Below, one piece after another: positions 44,245-52,241 of a stretch of 64,000 bases of DNA; the first letter of the stretch is position 1; each line of letters begins with the position of its first letter. Source of the stretch: Dinoroseobacter sp034111085 (GTDB taxonomy: Bacteria; Pseudomonadota; Alphaproteobacteria; Rhodobacterales; Rhodobacteraceae); the NCBI GenBank assembly GCA_034111085.1, contig JAWUXZ010000012.1, forward strand, positions 13,524 to 77,523, in the 5' to 3' direction. The position numbers and the translations under genes are program-made. Under the pieces are notes generated by a model. That model did no database searches. It saw only the letters and a program-made list of their open reading frames with translations, and was not told the DNA's origin.

Positions 44245-45257
44245 CCCCCGGCAACCATGCGCGCCACATCGACGAGGCGGCACGCGTAGCCCCACTCGTT
44301 GTCATACCACGCATAGATCTTCACCTGCGTGCCGTTCACAACCATCGTCGAGGGCGCATCAATGATGCCCGAGCGCGCGTCGTTAACGTAATCCGCACTC
44401 ACCAACGGCCGGGTCTCATATCCCAGAATTCCGCTCAACTCGCCCTCAGCGGCGGCTTTGAACAGCGCGTTCACTTCCTCAACGTTCGTCTCGCGCTCGA
44501 CCTCAAACACACAATCGGTCAGCGACGCATTCAACAACGGCACCCGGACCGCGTGGCCGTTCAACCGACCCGCAAGTTCCGGGTAAATCAGCGTAATTGC
44601 GGTCGCGCTGCCCGTTGTCGTCGGGATCAGAGAGTTCAACGCCGAGCGCGCCCGCCGCAGATCTTTCGCAGGCCTGTCCACCATCGTTTGCGTGTTGGTC
44701 ACGTCGTGGATGGTGGTGATCGAGCCGTGCTTGATCCCGATCCCCTCATGGATGACCTTCACCACCGGGGCGAGGCAGTTTGTGGTGCAGCTCGCCGCCG
44801 TCACAATCCGGTGCTGGTTGGCGTCATAGAGGTTGTGATTAACGCCGTAGACGATATTGAGCGCGCCGCCGTCTTTGACCGGCGCACTGACAACGACCTT
44901 GTTCACGCCCGCCTCAAAATACGGGGCCAAAGCGGCTTCGGTTTTGAACACGCCGGTGCAATCGACCACCATATCGATGCGCATCTCGGCCAGCGGCAAT
45001 TCCTCAATCCGGCGAGTTTGCGTCAAAGCAATGCTGCGCCCGTTCAAGCTGATCATGCTCGGGCTGTGCGAAATATCCGCCGCCCAGCGCCCATGCACGG
45101 TGTCAAATTCCAGCAGATGGGCGTGCTGCTCGGCGTCGCCCTCCGCGTCGTTCAGCAGGACAATTTCGCCGTCCGGCCATGTGTCGATCAGACGGCGCAG
45201 CGCGAGCTTGCCTATGCGCCCAAGACCGTTCAAGGCAATGCGAGTGGCGTGTGTCAT
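44241..45257 (-). CDS. ArsJ-associated glyceraldehyde-3-phosphate dehydrogenase
   Basis: About 338 residues of type I GAPDH. The NAD motif is IALNGLGRIGKLALRRL, the catalytic cysteine C157 is in TAASCTTNCLAP, and the phosphate site holds NSLIPTTTGSA. In ArsJ pairs this enzyme makes 1-arseno-3-phosphoglycerate from glyceraldehyde 3-phosphate and arsenate. The start at 45257 has GGAGG 9 bases upstream. A three-unit Pho box ends 28 bases before the ATG, so phosphate starvation is likely to induce it. A glycolytic role is possible but the arsJ overlap argues for arsenate detoxification. Confidence 0.93.
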   Translation of the reverse strand: MTHATRIALNGLGRIGKLALRRLIDTWPDGEIVLLNDAEGDAEQHAHLLEFDTVHGRWAADISHSPSMISLNGRSIALTQTRRIEELPLAEMRIDMVVDCTGVFKTEAALAPYFEAGVNKVVVSAPVKDGGALNIVYGVNHNLYDANQHRIVTAASCTTNCLAPVVKVIHEGIGIKHGSITTIHDVTNTQTMVDRPAKDLRRARSALNSLIPTTTGSATAITLIYPELAGRLNGHAVRVPLLNASLTDCVFEVERETNVEEVNALFKAAAEGELSGILGYETRPLVSADYVNDARSGIIDAPSTMVVNGTQVKIYAWYDNEWGYACRLVDVARMVAGG

Positions 45258-45285
45258 GCGAGGGACCTCCGAGGTTACCAGCGTC

Positions 45286-45318
45286 CCATATGACGGTTTC
45301 ATGACAGTAACATGTCAG
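45286..45318 (-). promoter_or_regulatory. Pho box (three 11-base direct repeats) upstream of gapdh-arsJ
   Basis: Read on the minus strand, three consecutive 11-base units are CTGACATGTTA, CTGTCATGAAA and CCGTCATATGG. Each starts with a close match to the PhoB half-site CTGTCAT and the spacing is exactly 11. A possible -10 (TAACCT) lies about 10 bases further, then the GGAGG ribosome site. The box overlaps the last codons of the upstream 103-residue gene. Confidence 0.8.
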
Positions 45319-45626
45319 TCCTGATCAGGCATACGTCGCGCTTGGGTCTCGGCACTGCGCAGCACCTCCTCAGGGCCCGGTACGTGGACCGCGTCGATGT
45401 CGCGACCGGGATCTTCGGCTGTCATCACTGCCACCGACATTTGCACCGTGCCAATGGTGATCGCCATAAGAAATGAGAACATCGCCAAAAGTGGAAAGTT
45501 CTGCGTGCTTTCAATCAGTTGTCTGAGACTGAACATGTCTTTCCAGATCATAAACGCCACAATGAGAAGGCCCAGACAGACCCCAATAACGAAGTGCCGG
45601 ATCATAAACCGGATCAGTGGGGGCAT
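45315..45626 (-). CDS. Small two-helix membrane protein, unknown function
   Basis: 103 residues. Two membrane helices at about 12-27 (FVIGVCLGLLIVAFMIW) and 43-65 (FPLLAMFSFLMAITIGTVQM), then a charged tail of about 35 residues (AEDPGRDIDAVHVPGPEEVL). I recognise no family with certainty. It lies between the Gfo/Idh/MocA gene and the gapdh gene on the same strand, 88 bases after the former. Its stop codon lies within the Pho box. Confidence 0.65.
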   Translation of the reverse strand: MPPLIRFMIRHFVIGVCLGLLIVAFMIWKDMFSLRQLIESTQNFPLLAMFSFLMAITIGTVQMSVAVMTAEDPGRDIDAVHVPGPEEVLRSAETQARRMPDQD

Positions 45627-45714
45627 AGCGTGTCCGCCTTCCCAGAAAAGTCAAAGCGTGACCAAATTTTCCAATTCGAGCAGCCCCCACCCGCGACAAT
45701 CTGTCGATGCTGCA

Positions 45715-46818
45715 TCATGGCATAAACTCGTCCATTTGCACCACACGCCCCTCGGCGGCTGAAGCCTGTGCAGCCAGTCCCATCGCCACCGCCCATGCGC
45801 CATCACGCAAGCCCACATCCGGCGTGCCATGGCCTTTGCGCACCAGATCAGCAAACAGGCGGTGCTGGTAGAAGGTCGATCCATTGTGATCGCCCGCCGC
45901 CAGCAAAGTCGCGTCCACCGGCACTTCGCGCGCAACGACGCCCGTTAGATTACGCGGGCTTTCCACGATCATCGGAACGGGGGGCGCGCCCGCCTCAGGG
46001 TTCCAGAAACGCCCCGGTCCGGGCACCAGTGCTTCGATCTTACCCTTGGGCCCAACCGCGCTGATTTCCTCTTGGTACTTAGAGCCCTCGGCGAACATGC
46101 ACAGCTCAAGCATCGCTTTTGCACCGCGCGAGAAATCGATCATGACATACCCGTGGTCGAGGATGTCTGGCTTTTGGCCGCCATAACGCTCGTCGAGATG
46201 GTTCGCATGTTGGCCCGCAGTTGCCATGACGCGCACCGGATCATCTTGCAAGATGTGGCGCATCAGATCGAAGAAGTGGCAGCACTTCTCGACCAAAGTG
46301 CCGCCCGTCTTGGCGTTGAACCGGTTCCAATCGCCGACCTTGGGCAGGAACGCAAAGCGGTGCTCGCGGATCGACAGCATTTGCACGCCGCCTGTGACCG
46401 CAGGGGCCGCTTTGATCAACTCAGCCACCGGAGGCATATAGCGGTATTCCATCGCCACCCACACGACATGAGGCAGCGTTTTTTCCAACGCCAACACGCG
46501 TGCAACGTCCGCCGGAGCCGTACAGATCGGCTTTTCGGCCAACACCGGCAGCGGGCATTTGGCGGCAATCTCTTCCAGCTGGTCGATATGCATGTGGTTG
46601 GGGCTGATGATCAGCAGCGCGTCCAAGCCCCCGATTGCGAAGAACGCGTCCAAGTCTGCGACGATCTTTGCGCCTGGCACCATTGCTGCCGCCGCTGCCG
46701 CCATGCCTGCATCCGGCTCACATATCGCGGTCACTTCGACCTCGTGCAAAAGCGCTATATTGCGGATGTGCTCTTGGCCCATCATTCCAGCACCGATCAG
46801 CCCGTATTTGAGTGTCAT
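45715..46818 (-). CDS. Gfo/Idh/MocA-family NAD-dependent enzyme, candidate sulfoquinovosidase (SqgA-like)
   Basis: 367 residues. The N-terminal Rossmann domain starts LKYGLIGAGMMGQEHIRNI, the conserved EKP motif is in PVLAEKPICTAP, and the C-terminal alpha/beta domain has GGTLVEKCCHFFDLMRHI. The family oxidises sugars with NAD. A subgroup (GH188, SqgA) is known to hydrolyse sulfoquinovosides by NAD-dependent redox chemistry and occurs in marine Rhodobacterales. Here the gene is next to a GntR regulator and SmoC/SmoB/SmoA-like genes, and no GH31 sulfoquinovosidase is present, so SqgA is an attractive reading. An ordinary sugar or inositol dehydrogenase remains possible. Confidence 0.7.
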   Translation of the reverse strand: MTLKYGLIGAGMMGQEHIRNIALLHEVEVTAICEPDAGMAAAAAAMVPGAKIVADLDAFFAIGGLDALLIISPNHMHIDQLEEIAAKCPLPVLAEKPICTAPADVARVLALEKTLPHVVWVAMEYRYMPPVAELIKAAPAVTGGVQMLSIREHRFAFLPKVGDWNRFNAKTGGTLVEKCCHFFDLMRHILQDDPVRVMATAGQHANHLDERYGGQKPDILDHGYVMIDFSRGAKAMLELCMFAEGSKYQEEISAVGPKGKIEALVPGPGRFWNPEAGAPPVPMIVESPRNLTGVVAREVPVDATLLAAGDHNGSTFYQHRLFADLVRKGHGTPDVGLRDGAWAVAMGLAAQASAAEGRVVQMDEFMP

Positions 46819-46840
46819 TCTAGTCGTGCCTCCAAAGCCG

Positions 46841-47533
46841 TTAACTGCGCGCTACGTAGACTGCCCGGTCCGGGTGCAGATACGAGCGCGAAAATTCGAT
46901 GGGGTGAGGATCAGCAGCCCAAGACAGCCGCTCGATCAGATTAAGAGTTTTTGGCAGGGCAATCTGGGCGCCCCCCCAATCAGGCGCAGATGCGATCCGA
47001 GCCCGGTCTTCGATTCGCGTAATCGTCAGCCCAAGGCGCTGGCGGTAGAAAAGATACAGGCTGTCGGACAGATCCGACGGCGTGACCTCTTCGGTGACGG
47101 ACCCGTCGAGCCAGATCTCTTCAAGCGCTGCGGCTTGTCCATCGAGCGCGCGTAGACGACGAATGCGGTGCGCATGATCTGACGCTCCAAACTTCGGAAG
47201 ATCATCCGGTTTGGCTAGCCGCGTCACATCGAGCACGCTGGCTGTCGGGAAGCCGCCGCCTTGCGGAGTCTCTAGCCGGAAAAAAGCATATATATTAGAT
47301 AACTGCGGTGGCTTCTTGATGTAATTCCCCGAGCCATGCAGCCGTTCCACCATGCCCTGAAGGGCGAGCTGACCCAGCGCCTTGCGCAATGTACCCACCG
47401 CAATGCCCAGCCCGTCGGCCATCTCGCGCTCGGGGGGCAATTTCTCGCCCTCGCGCAACCGCCCGGCCTGCACTTCGCGGGCCAGCCGTTCGCTGACTTC
47501 GATATATTTTGGCAGGACGGTGGGGGGCAGCAT
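46841..47533 (-). CDS. GntR-family regulator with UTRA domain
   Basis: 230 residues. The N-terminal winged helix is LAREVQAGRLREGEKLPPER and MADGLGIAVGTLRKALGQL. The UTRA ligand domain follows, with RRLRALDGQAAALEEIWLDG and SLYLFYRQRLGLTITRIEDR. It is divergent from the monooxygenase gene across 124 bases and 22 bases upstream of the Gfo/Idh/MocA gene on its own strand. It probably senses the substrate or a sugar intermediate of that cluster. In known SMO clusters regulators of this general kind occur, but the effector here is unproven. Confidence 0.9.
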   Translation of the reverse strand: MLPPTVLPKYIEVSERLAREVQAGRLREGEKLPPEREMADGLGIAVGTLRKALGQLALQGMVERLHGSGNYIKKPPQLSNIYAFFRLETPQGGGFPTASVLDVTRLAKPDDLPKFGASDHAHRIRRLRALDGQAAALEEIWLDGSVTEEVTPSDLSDSLYLFYRQRLGLTITRIEDRARIASAPDWGGAQIALPKTLNLIERLSWAADPHPIEFSRSYLHPDRAVYVARS

Positions 47534-47657
47534 TGGGTAACGGGACCAGAAGCAAGAAATAATTGATATAGGATTGATGCATCTTAATTCAGGCGCTATG
47601 CAAGGGGAAATGTCGGCGCTAACACAGTGCCGAATATGACCGTCTGGGAGGACATCA
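47534..47657. promoter_or_regulatory. Divergent control region of the monooxygenase cluster
   Basis: The 124-base gap holds an AT-rich part (about 47555-47590) with a GATGCATC palindrome and an imperfect repeat CGGCGCT-AACAC-AGTGCCG at 47614-47632. GGGAGG lies 6 bases before the monooxygenase ATG. The GntR operator is probably here but I cannot pick it with confidence. Confidence 0.45.
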
Positions 47658-48812
47658 ATGACGATCGTGCCGGTAACATCTGCGGACCTTGATGGCGCGG
47701 AAGTCAGCTGGTTCTCCGCGCTCTGCTCGGATGACTACGAATATCTGGGCGTGCCCGACGGCGCGCTGCGCTCGTCATGGGAGCATTGCCGCGACATCGT
47801 GCTGGAGGCCGAAGCCCAAGGGTTTCGCAACATCCTCGCGCCGTCGTCGTTCCAAGTGGGCCAAGACACGCTCAGCTTTGTTGCAGGCTGCGCGCCGCTG
47901 ACCTCCAAGATCAACATGCTGGCCGCGATCCGCTGCGGCGAGATGCAGCCAATTATGCTGGCGCGCACCGTCGCGACGCTGGATCACATGATGAAGGGTC
48001 GGTTGACGCTGAACGTCATCTCGTCGGATTTCCCCGGCGAAGTCGCCGCGAGCAGCTTTCGCTATAAGCGCTCTAAGGAAGTCGTCGAGATCCTCAAGCA
48101 GGCCTGGACCCGCGACGAGATCAACTACGAAGGCGAGATCTATAATTTCAAAGGCCTCACCACTGATCCGACCAAGCCTTACCAAACCGGCGGACCGCTT
48201 CTGTATTTCGGGGGCTACTCCCCTGCCGCCATCGATCTGTGTGCCCAGCATTGCGACGTCTACCTGATGTGGCCCGAGGCCAAGGATCAGATTGCCGAGC
48301 GGATGAAGACCGTTGCGGCCCAGGCGACCGAGTATGGTCGCACCCTCGATTACGGCCTGCGTGTCCACATGATCGTGCGCGATACCGAAGCCGAGGCGCG
48401 CGAATACGCCGATCATCTGGTCTCAAAGCTTGATGACGAATACGGCCAACTGATCCGCGACCGCGCTCATGACAGCATATCCCTTGGCGTTGCCAAGCAA
48501 GCCAAAGCCCGCGAGCTGGCCGATAAATTTGGCTATATAGAACCGAACATGTGGACTGGCGTTGGCCGGGCCAGATCAGGTTGTGGCGCAGCACTTGTCG
48601 GGTCAACCGATCAGATTATGTCGAAGATTGAAGAGTACCAGAAGATGGGCATCCGCGCCTTCATCTTCTCGGGCTATCCTCATATCGACGAATGCAAGTC
48701 TTTCGGAAGCCGCGTGCTTCCAAACCTCAAAACCGTTTCCTTACCAGAGGCTTATGGGCGCGTGCCGTCCCAAGCCCCTGCCACCCCCCTTGCTGCTGGA
48801 GAACGCCGTTAA
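47658..48812 (+). CDS. FMNH2-dependent LLM-class monooxygenase, candidate sulfoquinovose monooxygenase (SmoC-like)
   Basis: 384 residues of the bacterial luciferase/alkanesulfonate monooxygenase (SsuD) family. Landmarks are EVSWFSALCSDDYEYLGVPD near the N-terminus, KINMLAAIRCGEMQPIMLAR, GRLTLNVISSDFPGE and the C-terminal GIRAFIFSGYPHIDEC. SsuD-type enzymes use reduced FMN and oxygen to cleave C-S bonds, releasing sulfite and an aldehyde. With an adjacent flavin reductase and an aldo/keto reductase, the set matches the sulfo-SMO pathway, where the substrate is sulfoquinovose and the product 6-dehydro-glucose. Another sulfonate is the main alternative. Confidence 0.82.
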   Translation: MTIVPVTSADLDGAEVSWFSALCSDDYEYLGVPDGALRSSWEHCRDIVLEAEAQGFRNILAPSSFQVGQDTLSFVAGCAPLTSKINMLAAIRCGEMQPIMLARTVATLDHMMKGRLTLNVISSDFPGEVAASSFRYKRSKEVVEILKQAWTRDEINYEGEIYNFKGLTTDPTKPYQTGGPLLYFGGYSPAAIDLCAQHCDVYLMWPEAKDQIAERMKTVAAQATEYGRTLDYGLRVHMIVRDTEAEAREYADHLVSKLDDEYGQLIRDRAHDSISLGVAKQAKARELADKFGYIEPNMWTGVGRARSGCGAALVGSTDQIMSKIEEYQKMGIRAFIFSGYPHIDECKSFGSRVLPNLKTVSLPEAYGRVPSQAPATPLAAGERR

Positions 48813-48813
48813 T

Positions 48814-49707
48814 ATGGACCGCGTCACACTAAATTCCGATCTCAACCTCTCGCGCATTGTCTACGGCATGTGGCGGTTGGGCGATGATGACAACACCACG
48901 CCCGCCCATGTGCAGGCAAAAATCGAGGCATGTCTGGCCCAAGGCATCACCACGATGGACCAAGCCGACATCTATGGCGGCTATGAGGCCGAAGAGGTTT
49001 TGGGCAATGCTTTGAAGGCTGCCCCTGCCCTTAAAGACAAGATAGAGATCGTCACCAAATGCGATATCGTGGCCCCTGCTGGTCGGTATTCAGATGCGCC
49101 GTGCAAGTACTACGACACCAGCCGCGCGCATATTCTGGCGTCTGTCGATCACTCGCTGCGGCTGATGGACATCGACAAGATCGACCTGATGCTGATCCAC
49201 CGTCCCGATCCGCTGATGGACCACGCCGAAACAGGTGCAGCCCTCGACGAGGTCATCGCATCGGGTAAGGTTCGTGCCGTTGGTGTGTCGAACTTCAAGC
49301 CGTGGGACTGGTCGTTGCTGCAATCGGCGATGGATGCAAAACTTTGCACCAACCAGATCGAGATCAGCCTTGTTGCGCATGAAGCCTTCACCAATGGCGA
49401 CATCGCGTTTCACCAACAACATGGCATCTCGCCTATGGCATGGTCACCCCTCGGGGGCGGCTCACTTCTGTCGCAATCGTCAAGCCAGTTGCGCGAAAAG
49501 ATGACCGAGATTGCGGCTGAGACCGGAACCGACGCGGCTTCTGTTGCTGTTGCTTGGCTTCTGCGCCACCCAGCCAAGATCATGCCGGTGATGGGCACTA
49601 ACACCCTGTCCCGGATCGAGAAATTCTCCGATGCGCTGGCTGTCGATATGTCCCGCACACGCTGGTACGAGCTCTACACACTCGCCCTCGGCCATGAGGT
49701 GGCCTAG
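48814..49707 (+). CDS. Aldo/keto reductase, candidate 6-dehydroglucose reductase (SmoB-like)
   Basis: About 297 residues, AKR barrel. The catalytic tetrad region is visible as TMDQADIYGGYEAEEVL (Asp, Tyr), IEIVTKCDI (Lys) and LMLIHRPDPLMDH (His). The C-terminal cofactor segment is MPVMGTNTLSRIEKF. The opening SRIVYGMWRLGDDDNT and the end WYELYTLALGHEVA resemble SmoB, which reduces 6-dehydro-D-glucose to glucose with NADPH. It starts 1 base after the monooxygenase stop, so the two are coupled. General YdhF-type reductases are similar. Confidence 0.82.
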   Translation: MDRVTLNSDLNLSRIVYGMWRLGDDDNTTPAHVQAKIEACLAQGITTMDQADIYGGYEAEEVLGNALKAAPALKDKIEIVTKCDIVAPAGRYSDAPCKYYDTSRAHILASVDHSLRLMDIDKIDLMLIHRPDPLMDHAETGAALDEVIASGKVRAVGVSNFKPWDWSLLQSAMDAKLCTNQIEISLVAHEAFTNGDIAFHQQHGISPMAWSPLGGGSLLSQSSSQLREKMTEIAAETGTDAASVAVAWLLRHPAKIMPVMGTNTLSRIEKFSDALAVDMSRTRWYELYTLALGHEVA

Positions 49708-49737
49708 ATGGATGGGTCAATATCAGCTGGAGATTTC

Positions 49738-50232
49738 ATGACTGAGACTTTTGAGCCAAGCTCCGATCCGCGCGCCTTTCGCAACGCGTTGGGCCAGTTC
49801 GCAACCGGCGTGACCGTCATCACCTGCGAGTGCGAGCAAGGCCCCCTTGGCATCACCGCCAACAGCTTTGCCAGCCTGTCGCTCGACCCGGCACTCGTAC
49901 TGTGGTCGCCCGGCAAATTCTCGAAGCGCTATCCGGCATTTTGCGGTGCCACGCATTACGCGATCCACGTTCTGTCCGAAGATCAGCTTGGGATGGGTGG
50001 CGCGTTTGCCAAAGACGGTTTCGATTTTTCGGTTGCCGATTGGGAACGCTCTGCCGAGGGCGTGCCAGTCCTGAATGGCTGTCTTGCGCGGTTTGAGTGC
50101 CGCAAGGTCGCTGAACATGAAGGCGGCGATCACGTCATCATCGTCGGCGAGGTCCTGCGTGCAACCACCGCACCGGGCACGCCATTGTTATTCGCGCAAG
50201 GCCAATATGGCGGGTTTGCGCCGCGCAGCTAA
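49738..50232 (+). CDS. Flavin reductase, candidate SmoA-like partner of the monooxygenase
   Basis: About 164 residues of the short flavin reductase family (split-barrel). FRNALGQFATGVTVITC at the N-terminus, then GPLGITANSFASLSLDPALV and SKRYPAFCGATHYAIHVL, are diagnostic. It supplies reduced FMN to the LLM monooxygenase. I start at the ATG at 49738 (GGAG 5 bases upstream); an ATG ten codons earlier is in frame. Confidence 0.88.
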   Translation: MTETFEPSSDPRAFRNALGQFATGVTVITCECEQGPLGITANSFASLSLDPALVLWSPGKFSKRYPAFCGATHYAIHVLSEDQLGMGGAFAKDGFDFSVADWERSAEGVPVLNGCLARFECRKVAEHEGGDHVIIVGEVLRATTAPGTPLLFAQGQYGGFAPRS

Positions 50233-50318
50233 AGCGCATCACGCCATCCGGGCGACAAGATCCGGAGGCGACCAACACGGCCCAAAATGAATGGGTCACA
50301 CATAGGGAGGGGACGCGC

Positions 50319-50912
50319 ATGGGCGTTCTGCTGGGGCTGTTACGGCCGCTGCAAGCACTGCTGGATGTGGTGCTTAGTGTCGGCAAAGCCATTTCGGTGT
50401 TTGCTATTGGGATGATGGTGGTTTGCATCCTCATCCAGGTATTTTTCCGCTACGTGCTCGGCAATGCGCTGACATGGCCCGATGAGGCCGCGCGGTTCTG
50501 TATGCTTTGGATGACGGGCTTTATGGCCCCCTATGCGTACCGACGTGGCGGGTTTGTTGCCATCGATATGGTGCTTCTGGCTTTGCCCCGTGCAATCGGA
50601 TCGGCGCTTGCGATGGTGCTATTGGGCGTTGCTGGGCTTGTGCTCTTTGTTGCAGTCCAAATCGGCTACGGCGAGATCACCGGTTTCGGCAGTCGTTTCG
50701 CAACCGCATCCCTTTACCTGCCCAGCCTCATTGACGGGTCTGTCGTGTGGGAACGGATGCCGCGTTATTATATGTTCCTGTCGATGTTTGTGGGCGTCTG
50801 CCTGCTGCTGGCCGTGAATTTCGAGCTGATCCTACGCAGCGTCGTGACGCTGCTGGGCGGGGCCGACCACCTGCGCCCGATCCCCGGCGAAGCTATGATA
50901 GAGGCCGAATGA
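50319..50912 (+). CDS. dctQ: TRAP transporter small membrane subunit (DctQ)
   Basis: 197 residues with four membrane helices. RYVLGNALTWPDEAARFCML is the DctQ hallmark. GGGAGGGG precedes the start. It forms the membrane part of a TRAP importer with the following DctM gene, which it nearly abuts. Confidence 0.92.
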   Translation: MGVLLGLLRPLQALLDVVLSVGKAISVFAIGMMVVCILIQVFFRYVLGNALTWPDEAARFCMLWMTGFMAPYAYRRGGFVAIDMVLLALPRAIGSALAMVLLGVAGLVLFVAVQIGYGEITGFGSRFATASLYLPSLIDGSVVWERMPRYYMFLSMFVGVCLLLAVNFELILRSVVTLLGGADHLRPIPGEAMIEAE

Positions 50913-50913
50913 C

Positions 50914-52203
50914 ATGCTGATATGGTTCCTTCCCGTCTTTCTCGTCTTCTTGATGATCGGTCTTCCGGTCTTCTTCGGACTACTTTTCGCCCCTGGTATG
51001 CTGCTTTATCTTGCAGGCCAAGAACGCGACATCACCCTGCTTTATCGCAACGTCTACAATGGCATGGACAGCTTTCCGCTGATGGCGATCCCGTTCTTCA
51101 TGCTCGCAGGCGAGTTGATGAACCGGGGCGGCATCACCATGCGCTTGGTCGAGTTCGCCCAAGCCCTGATGGGCCACTTTCGCGGTGGTCTGGCACATGT
51201 AAACGTGCTGTCGTCTATGCTGTTTGCGGGCCTGTCCGGCTCGGCTGTGGCTGACACATCCGCGCTCGGCTCGATGCTGATCCCCGCGATGGAAAAGCAG
51301 GGTTATACTCGCCGCTTTGCTGCAGCGATCACCGCGGCTTCATCGGTTATCGGTCCGATCATCCCGCCTTCGGGCATCATGATTATCTATGCCTATGTTA
51401 TGGGCGAGTCCGTGGCGGCGCTGTTTCTTGCAGGCATCGTTCCGGGCATCATGATTGGTCTCGGCCTGATGGCAGTGGTCAAGTTGATGGCCGACAAATA
51501 CGACTTCCCCGTTGCGGCCAGAAAGACCACTTGGGGCGAGCGCGGCCAAGCCAGTCTTAAGGCATTCTGGCCCTTGCTGACCCCCGTGATTATCCTTGGT
51601 GGTATCCTCGGTGGTGTTTTCACCCCGACCGAGGCCGCAGCCGTCGCCGTGGCCTATGCAACCTTTATCGGGTTCTTCGTCCTCAAGACGCTGACGTTAA
51701 AGGATATGCCCGATGTGCTGGCCAAAGCGGCTGCCACATCGGCGGTGGTCTTGCTGCTGGTGGGCGCTGCAATGGCGTTCAAAACCGTGGTGTCACTGTC
51801 GCATGCGCCAGAAATCCTGGCCGAGTGGATCCTATCGCTGACCAATAATCCGCTGGTCTTGCTGTTTTTGATCAACCTGCTGCTGTTCGTTGTGGGAATG
51901 TTTCTTGATGCAGGCCCCGCGATCATCATTCTTGGCCCGATCTTGGGACCAATCTTCGTATCGCTCGGCGTCGATCCTATTCACTTCGCAATTATCATGT
52001 CCGTGAACCTTACCGTGGGACTGGCAACCCCCCCCATGGGACTTGTGCTGTTTGTCGCAAGTTCGGTCTCGGGCGAAAAAGTCGAGAGGATTGCGAAAGC
52101 GATCCTACCGTTCTTGGCGGTGGAAATATTCGTGATATTCTTAATTACCTATATCCCCGCCATATCCATGACGATCCCACGTCTCACCGGGTTCGCCAAC
52201 TAA
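50914..52203 (+). CDS. dctM: TRAP transporter large membrane subunit (DctM)
   Basis: 429 residues, about eleven to twelve membrane helices plus re-entrant hairpins. Conserved segments are MDSFPLMAIPFFMLAGELMN, LSGSAVADTSALGSMLIP and IGPIIPPSGIMIIYAY. It carries the ion-driven transport path. It starts 1 base after dctQ ends. Confidence 0.94.
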   Translation: MLIWFLPVFLVFLMIGLPVFFGLLFAPGMLLYLAGQERDITLLYRNVYNGMDSFPLMAIPFFMLAGELMNRGGITMRLVEFAQALMGHFRGGLAHVNVLSSMLFAGLSGSAVADTSALGSMLIPAMEKQGYTRRFAAAITAASSVIGPIIPPSGIMIIYAYVMGESVAALFLAGIVPGIMIGLGLMAVVKLMADKYDFPVAARKTTWGERGQASLKAFWPLLTPVIILGGILGGVFTPTEAAAVAVAYATFIGFFVLKTLTLKDMPDVLAKAAATSAVVLLLVGAAMAFKTVVSLSHAPEILAEWILSLTNNPLVLLFLINLLLFVVGMFLDAGPAIIILGPILGPIFVSLGVDPIHFAIIMSVNLTVGLATPPMGLVLFVASSVSGEKVERIAKAILPFLAVEIFVIFLITYIPAISMTIPRLTGFAN

Positions 52204-52241
52204 CTACCTAAAAAGCATATGATAAGGGAGGAAAACCAATC

